Below, one piece after another: positions 51,300-61,540 of a stretch of 64,000 nucleotides of DNA. The position numbers were made by a program, and so were the translations under genes. The stretch is from DATMXS01 sp035561355 (GTDB taxonomy: Bacteria; Acidobacteriota; Terriglobia; Bryobacterales; Bryobacteraceae): the NCBI GenBank assembly GCA_035561355.1, contig DATMXS010000496.1, forward strand, positions 1 through 64,000, in the 5' to 3' direction. The notes under the pieces were generated by a model. It worked only from the letters and a program-made list of their open reading frames with translations, was not told where the DNA came from and did not search any database. Numbering within the stretch: position 1 is the first letter of the stretch; every line of letters begins with the position of its first letter.

Positions 51300-51851
51300 T
51301 CAGATCATTTCGGTCAGAAGTTCCGGACGCGGCGAGGGGATCACGACCTTGTTCACCAGCAGCCCTTTCTGGGCCACCACGGCCGCGCCGCTGTCCACGG
51401 CGCTTTGCACCGCTGCCACACTGCCCGTCAGCGTGACATAAGCCTTGCCGCCCAGCGCCATCGCCAGGCGCAGTTCCACCAGCCGCACGTTGGCGGACTT
51501 CACCGCAGCGTCGGCGCCCTCGATCAGAGACGCTACCGAGAACGACTCGATAATCCCCAACGCTTGCAGCGCCTCTACTTTTGCGGCGCCCGTGAGTGCC
51601 GGGAAGACGCTCTCGTGCACGTTGGGAATCACGAAGCTGTCGATCTTCGAGAAGCCGCCGGACTGGGAGCCGGCATTCACCGCCGACTGCACCGCGCCGA
51701 CGTCGCCCCGCACCATCACGATGAACTTCCCCGAGCAGATGGAGCGCGCCAGCAGCAGCTCGACGTCCGAAGCTTTCAACATGGCGTCACAGACCTCGTA
51801 CCCGGCCGCGATGCTTCCCAATTCAATCAGTCCGATAGAATTCCGTGCCAC
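51300..51851 (-). CDS. pduT: Tandem-domain microcompartment shell protein, PduT-like
   Basis: A 183-aa protein with two BMC domains in tandem. The first covers about 1-85 (IGLIELGSIAAGYEVCDAMLKASDVELLLARSICSGKFIVMVRGDVGAVQSAV). The second covers about 95-183 (ALGIIESFSVASLIEGADAAVKSANVRLVELRLAMALGGKAYVTLTGSVAAVQSAV). Cys39 in S-I-C-S-G-K matches the position of the cysteine that holds a 4Fe-4S cluster in the pore of PduT trimers. GTG start with GAGG 8 bases upstream, 5 bases after the PduS-like gene stop. It would pass electrons across a shell. No other shell gene is in the window. Confidence 0.9.
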   Translation of the reverse strand: MARNSIGLIELGSIAAGYEVCDAMLKASDVELLLARSICSGKFIVMVRGDVGAVQSAVNAGSQSGGFSKIDSFVIPNVHESVFPALTGAAKVEALQALGIIESFSVASLIEGADAAVKSANVRLVELRLAMALGGKAYVTLTGSVAAVQSAVDSGAAVVAQKGLLVNKVVIPSPRPELLTEMI

Positions 51852-51856
51852 TCCGG

Positions 51857-53215
51857 CTACCTCACGATTTCGATCCAGGATTCTGTGACGCCTGCGATAG
51901 AGCCGTTGATGGAAGCGTGTACGTCCGCGCCGAGTTGCCCTTCGGCAATGCGCGCAACAGTCTGGCCGCAGCGGACGCGGTCGCCGGCTGCCACGACGGG
52001 CGTCGCCGGTTTGCCCGCGCCATGGAGTAACCGCACGCGCACGCGGCCGGGCTCGGGCACGGCACTGTCAAACGGCGTGTCCGATTCGAACTCCTCGATT
52101 TTGAGCCTTCGCCGGAGCATCGCGAGCGGAATCCTCCGAAACTCCTTCATCGGATGCACGCGCGGCGATTGAGGCTGTTCCATCTTCAGGCCGGCGGCGC
52201 GAAAATCGCGCTTCGATTTGTCGCATGCCTCCTTGGGATAGAGATCCTCCGGACAAGCGTAGAGGGTGCAGATGCCGCATGCGCAGCAGAGTTGTCCCCA
52301 CTGGTTCCAGTGCTGTTCGCCCGACTTCGTGAAGCCCAGGCTCCGCATCACCTGATGCGGACGAACGTCGTAGCCGAGCAGGTAGCGCGGGCAGAACTCG
52401 GTGCAGTAGCTGCACTGGTCGCAGGCGCTCTTCCCAATGTGGAGTTGCGCCTTTTCGGGCCGCGAACGGCGCTCGATTAGGTAATGCGAACGCGGCAGCA
52501 CGATGAGGCCGGCTGTGGTCTTCGTGACCGGCGCGTCGAGGTCCTCCGCAAGTGAGCCCATCATGATGCCGCTGACGAATGCGGCGTAATCGGGAACCGT
52601 GGCCCCGCCCGCCGCGGCGATCAGGTCGGAAAGCGGAGTTCCGACCGGCGTCCAGAAAGCCTTCGGCTGCCGCACCGCGCCGCTCACCGAGACGAACTTG
52701 CGCGTCACCGGCCGGCCGTGGGCGGCCTGATCGACGTTGTATAGCGTCTCGACGTTGTTGACCACGCACCCGACCTGCAGCGGAATCCCGGCGGGCGGAA
52801 TCAGGCGTCCTGTGGCGGCGTAGACCAGTTCGTACTCATCGCCGGAAGGGTAGAAGTCGCCAAGCAGGGCGAGGTCGATCGGTTTACCTGCCAGGTACGG
52901 CTTGACGGCTTCCACAGCCGCCTTGTTCTTTTCTTTGACGCCGAACTTGCCCTGCTTCGCACCCGTGGCCTCCATCATGAGCGACAGACCGGAAACGATT
53001 TCCTCCGGATGCCGCTGCATGATCTCTACATCCTTGTGAACCAGCGGCTCGCATTCGGCGCCGTTCGCGAGCACGTATTCGACACGTGATGCGGCCTTCA
53101 CTTGAGTAGGAAAACCGGCGCCGCCGGCCCCAACAACACCCATTTCGCGAAGGTGCACGGCGAGCGGTGGACCGCTCGATCCTGCGGCGTTTTCCTTGGG
53201 GCGCATGGACTTCAT
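51857..53215 (-). CDS. pduS: PduS-like flavin/Fe-S electron-transfer protein (RnfC family)
   Basis: A 452-aa cytosolic or lumen redox protein. It has a nucleotide/flavin region VVGAGGAGFPTQVKAAS and EYVLANGAECEPLVHKDVEIMQ, then an SLBB domain (about 180-260, VSVSGAVRQPKAFWTPVGTPLSDLIAAAGG). Two ferredoxin motifs follow, CDQCSYCTEFCPRYLLGYD and CCACGICTLYACPEDLYPKE, and a C-terminal barrel-sandwich tail (VRLLHGAGKPATPVVAAGDRV). This architecture is that of PduS, the cobalamin reductase of propanediol-type microcompartments. The pairing with PduT supports it. On the minus strand TATAAT lies 11 bases before the ATG, possibly a promoter with a very short leader. Confidence 0.9.
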   Translation of the reverse strand: MKSMRPKENAAGSSGPPLAVHLREMGVVGAGGAGFPTQVKAASRVEYVLANGAECEPLVHKDVEIMQRHPEEIVSGLSLMMEATGAKQGKFGVKEKNKAAVEAVKPYLAGKPIDLALLGDFYPSGDEYELVYAATGRLIPPAGIPLQVGCVVNNVETLYNVDQAAHGRPVTRKFVSVSGAVRQPKAFWTPVGTPLSDLIAAAGGATVPDYAAFVSGIMMGSLAEDLDAPVTKTTAGLIVLPRSHYLIERRSRPEKAQLHIGKSACDQCSYCTEFCPRYLLGYDVRPHQVMRSLGFTKSGEQHWNQWGQLCCACGICTLYACPEDLYPKEACDKSKRDFRAAGLKMEQPQSPRVHPMKEFRRIPLAMLRRRLKIEEFESDTPFDSAVPEPGRVRVRLLHGAGKPATPVVAAGDRVRCGQTVARIAEGQLGADVHASINGSIAGVTESWIEIVR

Positions 53216-53265
53216 GAGGGTCCTTTATTATATCGGTAGTATTCGACTCTCGGAGGTAATGCGAA

Positions 53266-53790
53266 ATGACCCCATCCGCAACAATGATGAACCCTGGGCA
53301 GGTGCTGCTGCCCGAGTTCGACCACGAGATGGCCAACACGCGCCGGGCGCTCGAGCGCGTACCCGACGGCAAATTCGGCTGGAAGCCGCATGAGAAGTCG
53401 GGCACGCTCGGCTGGCTGGCCGGGCACATTGCGATGATGCCGCTCTGGGCCAAAGTGACTTTGACGACGCCCGGTCTCGACGTTATGGCGGGCGATGAAT
53501 ACAAGCAGCCTGCGATGGACACGCGCGAACAACTGCTCGCGGTATTCGACGAGCACCTCGCGGACGCGCGAGCTACTATCGAGAAGGCAACGGCAGAGAC
53601 TTTCGGAGAGCCGTGGACGCTGCGCTCCGGCGAAGACGAAATCTTCACATCTCCGAAGGCGGTCGTGATGCGCAGTTTCGTCATGAACCACATGATTCAC
53701 CACCGTGCCCAACTGACGGTGTATCTCCGAATGCTGGATGTGCCGGTTCCGGGTCTCTACGGGCCGTCGGCCGACGAAGGCACGATGTAG
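53266..53790 (+). CDS. DinB-family metal-binding four-helix protein
   Basis: A 174-aa protein of the DinB/YfiT-like putative metalloenzyme family. The family start VLLPEFDHEMANTRRALERVPDGKFGWKPHEKSGTLGWLAGHIAMM gives the first His. MRSFVMNHMIHHRAQLTVYLRMLDVPVPGLYGPSADE gives the two further His ligands on the last helix. Some relatives are thiol (mycothiol or bacillithiol) transferases; the role here is unknown. The ribosome binding site GGAGG is 9 bases before the ATG. It is divergent from the PduS-like gene, with 50 bases between. Confidence 0.9.
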   Translation: MTPSATMMNPGQVLLPEFDHEMANTRRALERVPDGKFGWKPHEKSGTLGWLAGHIAMMPLWAKVTLTTPGLDVMAGDEYKQPAMDTREQLLAVFDEHLADARATIEKATAETFGEPWTLRSGEDEIFTSPKAVVMRSFVMNHMIHHRAQLTVYLRMLDVPVPGLYGPSADEGTM

Positions 53791-53795
53791 GAGCC

Positions 53796-53817
53796 AGGTT
53801 AAGCCAAGGTTAAGCCA
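53796..53817. repeat. Two tandem copies of an 11-mer
   Basis: AGGTTAAGCCA occurs twice without a gap, just after the DinB gene stop. Confidence 0.6.
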
Positions 53818-53821
53818 CATT

Positions 53822-53893
53822 CCTCCGTTCGCCCCATGAACTTGCGCATTTGCGACACAATGAAACCAGCGAAGTTCATTGGGGCTACGGAGG
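53822..53893 (+). promoter_or_regulatory. Long inverted repeat covering the ribosome binding site of the histone-like gene
   Basis: Left arm 53822-53843 and right arm 53872-53893 are complementary over about 20 of 22 positions (CCTCCGT...CCCC...ATGAACTT against AAGTTCAT...GGGG...ACGGAGG), with a 28-base loop. The right arm ends in GGAGG, the only ribosome binding site for the gene at 53905, so a folded leader RNA would hide it. Confidence 0.55.
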
Positions 53894-53904
53894 GATGAGA
53901 CGAC

Positions 53905-54402
53905 ATGCCATCGAAAGCAGCCGCGCGCCGCGCCGAGCAGCGCAAGCGTGAAGGCAAAGCGCCCACCACTCAAGCCGGCGAGTTCGTTCGCGAAGAGATG
54001 CATCACGCGAAGGAAGGTCGGCACAGCGCAGGGAACCCAAAACAAGCCATTGCGATCGGCCTTTCCGAGGCTCGACGCGCCGGCGTGGATCTGAAGCCGC
54101 CGAAGAAGGGCAAGGCGAGCGCGGCAACGCGCAAAAAGGCCGAGCGCGATTACGAGCGCGGCGAATCGAACCGCGCGAAGCCCGCGGCCAAGCGCACCGC
54201 TTCCACAGCGAAGCGAACGTCGGCCGCCGCGAAACGAACCGCTACGTCGAGCAAGCGCGGCGCACGAAAGAGCACCGCGGGCGCGCACTCCACCACAGCG
54301 CACAAAGCGGCTCCAAGGAAGGCCGCAACCAAGACAGCAAGGAAGAAGACCAGCGCGGGGCGGGCCCCTGCGAAACGAGCAGCGGCGCGAAAATCTCGCT
54401 AG
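53905..54402 (+). CDS. Histone H1-like Lys/Ala-rich DNA-binding protein with a DUF6496-type head
   Basis: A 165-aa very basic protein. Residues about 20-65 (TTQAGEFVREEMHHAKEGRHSAGNPKQAIAIGLSEARRAGVDL) match the small conserved domain seen in DUF6496-type proteins. From about 66 to the end it is a low-complexity tail of A-K-R-T/K-A-A repeats (AKPAAKRTASTAKRTSAAAKRT), as in eukaryotic H1 and bacterial Hc1-like proteins. It should bind DNA without strong sequence preference and may compact the nucleoid under stress. The start at 53905 is chosen since the conserved head begins soon after. Expression may be controlled by the leader hairpin. Confidence 0.85.
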   Translation: MPSKAAARRAEQRKREGKAPTTQAGEFVREEMHHAKEGRHSAGNPKQAIAIGLSEARRAGVDLKPPKKGKASAATRKKAERDYERGESNRAKPAAKRTASTAKRTSAAAKRTATSSKRGARKSTAGAHSTTAHKAAPRKAATKTARKKTSAGRAPAKRAAARKSR

Positions 54403-54423
54403 TCACTGGATTCGGGAGGACCC

Positions 54424-56253
54424 ATGGGAGTTCTGGAAGATCAAGCTACCCGTTTGCGCATCGATTCGATTCGGGCGACCACTGCCGCCGGAAGCGGCCA
54501 TCCCACTACGTGCGGTTCAGCGGCCGAGATCGTGTCCGTCCTCTTCTTCTCTGTCATGCGGTATGACCCGGCCGATCCGGGCAGCCCGCGCAATGACAAA
54601 TTCATCCTGTCGAAAGGACACGGCGCGCCACTGCTCTACGCCGTCTGGGCGGAGGCGGGGGCTTTCCCCCGAGACCAACTGCTCACTCTGCGCCGGATCG
54701 ATTCCGATTTGGAAGGCCACCCGACGCCGCGGTTGCCGTTCGTGGACGTCGCGACGGGTTCGCTCGGCCAGGGACTACCCGTTGCGGTGGGAATGGCGTT
54801 GGGTGCGCAACTGGACGGCTCTGACCAGCGCATTTACGTGCTTATGGGCGACGGCGAATCGGCGGAAGGGTCCGTGTGGGAGGCCGCACAGGTGGCGCCC
54901 GTCCACAAACTCGGCAATTTGTGCGCGATCATCGACATCAACCGGCTGGGCCAAAGTGAGCCCACCATCCTGCAGCACGATCTGCCCTCGTACAAACGGC
55001 GGTGGGAAGCGTTCGGGTGGAACGCGCTGACGGTTGACGGGCACGACATCCCTGCCCTGTTGAACGTGTTCGAGAAGGCCACGCAAGTCACCGATAAGCC
55101 AACAATCGTCCTTGCATGCACCTATAAGGGCCACGGCATGCTCGACGCCGAGGATCGCGAAGGGTATCACGGAAAGCCCTTCGAAAAAGAGGTAGCGGAT
55201 AAGATCGTCGCGGCGCTCGAGGCGAAATTCGACGGTAAAGCGGTGGCGTGGTCACCGAAGCTGCCATCCGGCACTGCAAACAAGACCGCGCCGGCCCGGA
55301 ACGGATCACCCCAGCCGCCATACCAGCTCGGGGGCAAGGAGATTGCCACCAGGAAGGCGTTCGGAGACGCGCTGGCTGCGCTCGGCCGCGCTGACAGCCG
55401 TATCGTCGCATTGGATGGGGACGTGAAGAACTCCACCTACTCGGAGGAGTTCCAGAAGGCCGCCCCTGAGCGCTTCTTCCAGGGCTATATCGCTGAGCAG
55501 AACATGGTCGGCATGGCCATGGGCCTCTCGGCAACGGGCCGGATCCCGTTCGCCGCGACGTTCGGGTGCTTCCTCTCGCGCGCGGCGGACTTCATCCGCA
55601 TGGCGGCGATATCCGGCAATAACATTAAGCTCGCGGGTACCCACGCGGGCATTTCGATCGGTGAGGATGGACCGTCACAGATGGCTCTCGAGGACCTCGC
55701 CCTGATCGGTGCAGAGCCGAACTTCACCGTGCTTTACCCGTCCGATGCGACAAGCGCATGGCGCGCGACAGAACTTGCGGCAGGCGTAAACGGCCCGTGC
55801 TATCTCCGGCTTGGGCGTCCCAACGCAAAAGTGCTCTACGGCCCCGACGAGAAGTTCTCGATCGGGAAATGCAAGGTGCTGCGCGAAAGTCCCGACGATC
55901 GCGCGGTGGTAGTGGCCGCAGGAGTGACGCTCTTCGAGGCGCTGGCGGCATATGACGAGTTGAAGAAGGCAGGCCTCGCGATCCGGGTGATCGACTTGTT
56001 CAGCATGCAGCCAATCGACCGGGACACCCTCATCGCGGCGGCGAGGGCGGCGAAGGGAAACGTCATCACCGTGGAGGATCATTACGCACACGGCGGCATT
56101 GGGGACGCCGTGGCCGCCGCACTCAGCGCGGAACGGTTCCTGGTCGAAAAACTCGCGGTGCGCGAGATCCCGCGGAGCGGCAAACCTAAAGAGTTGCTGG
56201 ACCGGTTCGGCATTTCCGCGCGGCACATTGTCGAGGCGGTGAGGGCGTTATAG
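54424..56253 (+). CDS. tkt: Transketolase, animal-type
   Basis: A 609-aa thiamine-diphosphate enzyme of the pentose phosphate pathway, moving two-carbon units between sugar phosphates. The diphosphate-binding motif is GDGESAEGSVWEAAQ followed by IIDINRLGQSEP. Active-site His regions are in GSGHPTTCGSAAEI and LSKGHGAPLLYAVWAEAGAF. The pyrimidine domain starts near TRKAFGDALAALG, with the catalytic Glu in YIAEQNMVGMAMGLS. The C-terminal domain is near complete. The length and lines such as SGHPTTCGSAAEIVSVLFF resemble animal transketolases more than the longer E. coli form. It starts 22 bases after the histone-like gene stop, with GGAGG upstream, and could be co-transcribed. Confidence 0.95.
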   Translation: MGVLEDQATRLRIDSIRATTAAGSGHPTTCGSAAEIVSVLFFSVMRYDPADPGSPRNDKFILSKGHGAPLLYAVWAEAGAFPRDQLLTLRRIDSDLEGHPTPRLPFVDVATGSLGQGLPVAVGMALGAQLDGSDQRIYVLMGDGESAEGSVWEAAQVAPVHKLGNLCAIIDINRLGQSEPTILQHDLPSYKRRWEAFGWNALTVDGHDIPALLNVFEKATQVTDKPTIVLACTYKGHGMLDAEDREGYHGKPFEKEVADKIVAALEAKFDGKAVAWSPKLPSGTANKTAPARNGSPQPPYQLGGKEIATRKAFGDALAALGRADSRIVALDGDVKNSTYSEEFQKAAPERFFQGYIAEQNMVGMAMGLSATGRIPFAATFGCFLSRAADFIRMAAISGNNIKLAGTHAGISIGEDGPSQMALEDLALIGAEPNFTVLYPSDATSAWRATELAAGVNGPCYLRLGRPNAKVLYGPDEKFSIGKCKVLRESPDDRAVVVAAGVTLFEALAAYDELKKAGLAIRVIDLFSMQPIDRDTLIAAARAAKGNVITVEDHYAHGGIGDAVAAALSAERFLVEKLAVREIPRSGKPKELLDRFGISARHIVEAVRAL

Positions 56254-56547
56254 CTGCGGCGCGCATACGGGTTCGCCCAGGAGGGCGCGCGCGAGGCGGG
56301 CAACCTCGGCGTGGAACACCATCTGGTCCAGCTCCAGCACCAGATGGAAGTCGTCGCCAGCCGGCGCCGCTCCGCAGACTTCACCCAGGATCAGCGCCTC
56401 GTCACTCCGAACGCTCACCACCGTGCCAGGTGCGAGTGTCCGAGGGGAGCGCAGTTCGACGCGCCGTCCGGCATTTGCCGCGACCCGGGCTGACCAGGTC
56501 TCGTTACTGCCCGGAACCGACAATTCGACCGCCGTTGCCAATTTCAT
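56248..56547 (-). CDS. Small beta-rich protein, possibly PilZ-like
   Basis: A 99-aa protein (MKLATAVELSVPGSNETWSARV...). The pattern of short beta strands with ELRSPRTLAPGTVVSVRSDEALILGEVCGA is reminiscent of PilZ domains, where a strand pair follows a G-T-x-V-x-V element. The RxxxR and D/N-x-S-x-x-G cyclic-di-GMP motifs are not complete, so I hold the family as a guess. It ends six bases inside the transketolase gene (convergent). A weak GAGTGAT site precedes the ATG. Confidence 0.6.
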   Translation of the reverse strand: MKLATAVELSVPGSNETWSARVAANAGRRVELRSPRTLAPGTVVSVRSDEALILGEVCGAAPAGDDFHLVLELDQMVFHAEVARLARALLGEPVCAPQL

Positions 56548-56616
56548 AGATCACTCATCGGCAAAAAGGGCGTCGAACTTTAGCATTGTCGGTATTTAAG
56601 AAAGAATGGCAACTGC

Positions 56617-56943
56617 TTATCGCAGAAACAGGGCCAGCCAAAGAAGAATTGCGAGCGCGCCGGAAAGGCCGATTTCCGGCCAGTGGCTCACCGCAAAATC
56701 AATCGCGATCCGCGTGTGCGTGCGGCGTGACTTGGGGGATGTCCGCTGCCGCAAGCCTCTCCGAACCAGTTCCTGCAAACCGCGGCGATCGGCAATGAGG
56801 ACCGTACCGCTGTTGACGCCAGTGGTGGATTTGACGAGCTTCTTCCGCAGGCCGGGAGGTATGTCTTCAATCGCGTGGTAGAGCGCCGTCTTCCCGCGGG
56901 TGGCGATGAAAATCGTTCGCGTTTTTATGGTTCCGCGTTCCAT
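56617..56943 (-). CDS. Small tail-anchored membrane protein, function unknown
   Basis: A 108-aa protein with a soluble basic part (MERGTIKTRTIFIATRGKTALYHAIEDIPPGLRKKL, then VKSTTGVNSGTVLIADRRGLQELVRRGL). A single C-terminal membrane segment (about 88-107, WPEIGLSGALAILLWLALFL) reaches almost the last residue. No signal peptide or known domain is seen. Its start lies 19 bases inside the 3' end of the LysR gene, so it is co-transcribed with that regulator and may work with it. The composition is protein-like rather than a shadow, since the LysR frame ends here. Confidence 0.65.
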   Translation of the reverse strand: MERGTIKTRTIFIATRGKTALYHAIEDIPPGLRKKLVKSTTGVNSGTVLIADRRGLQELVRRGLRQRTSPKSRRTHTRIAIDFAVSHWPEIGLSGALAILLWLALFLR

Positions 56944-57881
56944 CCGGATCCACCGCCTTGCGCCGCCCGGCGAGCCTCGTGAGGCGCGACCCCGCCGTAA
57001 ATGCCTGCGTGCTTCAGCACAACCTCGATGAAGCCGAGCGCTGCCTTCGAAAGCGCCTTGTCCTTACGGTACACCAGAGCAAGCCTTCGCAGCATCGGCT
57101 CAGGTGAAAGCGGGATCGCGTGCAAGCGGCCGCCGCTCACTTCTTCACGGCAGTGGCTGCCGGCCATGAACGCGATACCCATGCCGGCCAGGACGAAGCG
57201 CTTCAGCATCTCAGTGGAATCGAGTTCCATTGCGATCTGAAGGTCATCCTCGACCAACTCCAGCCATTCGTTGAGACGTGCGCGCGTGGTTCCGTATTTC
57301 TGGAGAATCAGGGGGAAGCGCGCCACCTCGGGTGCGGTCACAGAATCCTTGTCCGCGAGCTCATGTCCGGCCGGCACAATCAGCCTGATTTCGTCGGAGT
57401 GGATCTTCACAACCTGCAACTTGCGTTCCTGAACCGGCAACTGCACGATCCCGAAATCGGCCAGGTTCTCCTGCACCGCGTCTAGGATACGGGATCCATA
57501 GGACCGATCTACCAGCAGGTGTACATGAGGGAACTGCCGGCGGTAATCGTGGAATACCTCAGGCAGAATATAGATCCAGGTGGCCTCGTTCGCGGCGACC
57601 ACAAGGTCGCCTCTGGGGGTGCGCTCCAATTCGTTGATGGCGTCCTGCGATTGCCGCCTCAGTGCCAGGATCTGCTCGGCGTACTGCGCGAAAATTTTCC
57701 CCGCGGTGGTGAGCGCAATGCGACTGCCGAAACGGTCGAATAGCTGCGTGCCGAGTTCCTGCTCGAGTTGCCGGACTTGGGCGCTGATTGCAGGTTGCGT
57801 GCGGAAGCAGGTCTGCGCCGCCTTGGAGAAACTCTTCAGGCGGACGATCTCGAGGAACGTGTGCAGTTGGTCCAGATCCAT
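56925..57881 (-). CDS. LysR-family transcriptional regulator
   Basis: A 318-aa regulator. The N-terminal winged helix is MDLDQLHTFLEIVRLKSFSKAAQTCFRTQPAISAQVRQLEQELGTQLFDR, with the S-x-A-A and Q-P-A-[IV]-S recognition elements. The effector-binding domain covers about 90-300 (GDLVVAANEATWIYILPEVFHDYRRQFPHVHLLVD; RFVLAGMGIAFMAG). The N-terminal and effector layout resembles CysB/Cbl-type LysR proteins (about 320 aa). I have no direct evidence of a sulfur role, and the cys operon is 34 kb away. It controls unknown targets; the overlapping small membrane gene is the nearest candidate. Confidence 0.93.
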   Translation of the reverse strand: MDLDQLHTFLEIVRLKSFSKAAQTCFRTQPAISAQVRQLEQELGTQLFDRFGSRIALTTAGKIFAQYAEQILALRRQSQDAINELERTPRGDLVVAANEATWIYILPEVFHDYRRQFPHVHLLVDRSYGSRILDAVQENLADFGIVQLPVQERKLQVVKIHSDEIRLIVPAGHELADKDSVTAPEVARFPLILQKYGTTRARLNEWLELVEDDLQIAMELDSTEMLKRFVLAGMGIAFMAGSHCREEVSGGRLHAIPLSPEPMLRRLALVYRKDKALSKAALGFIEVVLKHAGIYGGVAPHEARRAAQGGGSGWNAEP

Positions 57882-58036
57882 GCGCTGACAACCGGGATCA
57901 CAGCGGCGACCGAGCCTCGCAGGCCCACACTGCGGTGGGCTGGGACAACCTGGGTGTGCCCGTCCCGCTTATGATTCAGATTGTATCAGCGACACACAGC
58001 CAGCGTTTCGTCCGGACCTGACTGTAAGCGCGTACC

Positions 58037-58073
58037 CGTTTCCGGGGACACATCACAGTGTTCCCCGGAAACG
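58037..58073. terminator. Strong 15-bp inverted repeat between a small gene and the LysR gene
   Basis: CGTTTCCGGGGACAC and GTGTTCCCCGGAAACG pair with one bulge around the 6-base loop ATCACA, 13 bases past the stop of the minus-strand 170-aa gene. There is no T-run. It may stop transcription or be a dispersed palindromic element. Confidence 0.5.
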
Positions 58074-58086
58074 CGTTCTGATCAGA

Positions 58087-58599
58087 TTAACGGAAGTGCG
58101 CCCTGATATCCTCTTCCACCTCTTCCATGAGCCGTGCATGTTCCACCGGCGCTTCGACCGACTCGGCCGAAGCCAGCGACAGCACTTCCACTGTGAGACC
58201 CTCGTCAAGATACTGCAACAGAATCTCCCGACCGTTCCGGAAACGGATTCCATCCCGGTAGCGGTAGGCTGAGGCGCTGAGCTGGACGAAGGTAACCTCC
58301 TCTTCCGGCCCGACCCCCAACTCCTGCTGCAGGTCTCTCGGTACCGTTACCATCCGAAGCCGCGCGCCAGGCGGGATACAGACGGCCGGCACTTTTTCGG
58401 TCCGCAGCGGCGGCGGGTTCAGCCAACTTCGCAACACTTGCCACCAGGTCCGGTCCCCTTCCGGGACAGGCGGCTTGTTTCGAATCAGGTCCACGGGCGA
58501 AGCGAGCCCGATGGAGCTGGTCGGAAAACGATGCGTTACAAGTTGCTCCCCTTCCACTGCGAGACGGTTAGGAACGGCGTGCAGTGAATAATCACACAT
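58087..58599 (-). CDS. Conserved hypothetical protein (MCDYSL...AVPNRLA type)
   Basis: A 170-aa soluble protein. The N-terminus MCDYSLHAVPNRLAVEGEQLVTHRFPTSSIGLASPVDL matches a small family of unknown function that I recall from soil bacteria and deltaproteobacteria. The middle (KVPAVCIPPGARLRMVTVPRDLQQELGVGPEEEVTFVQLSASAYRYRDGIRFRNGREILLQYLDEG) is likely beta-rich, and the tail is acidic (VEHARLMEEVEEDIRAH). GAGGAGG is 8 bases before the ATG. It is a single-gene unit, and I know no function. Confidence 0.8.
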   Translation of the reverse strand: MCDYSLHAVPNRLAVEGEQLVTHRFPTSSIGLASPVDLIRNKPPVPEGDRTWWQVLRSWLNPPPLRTEKVPAVCIPPGARLRMVTVPRDLQQELGVGPEEEVTFVQLSASAYRYRDGIRFRNGREILLQYLDEGLTVEVLSLASAESVEAPVEHARLMEEVEEDIRAHFR

Positions 58600-58720
58600 C
58601 CCAATAGCCTCCTCTGACGGTTGAACCCAGGCAACCCTAGTACTAATTGGACCACAGTTCTACTGCCGGGCGATAACGGACACGCAATTCCCGCAACACG
58701 GAAAATCAGGCAAAAATGCC

Positions 58721-61516
<2,796 letters not shown>

Positions 61517-61540
61517 GAGAGGGTAACCTTTTAGTTTACC

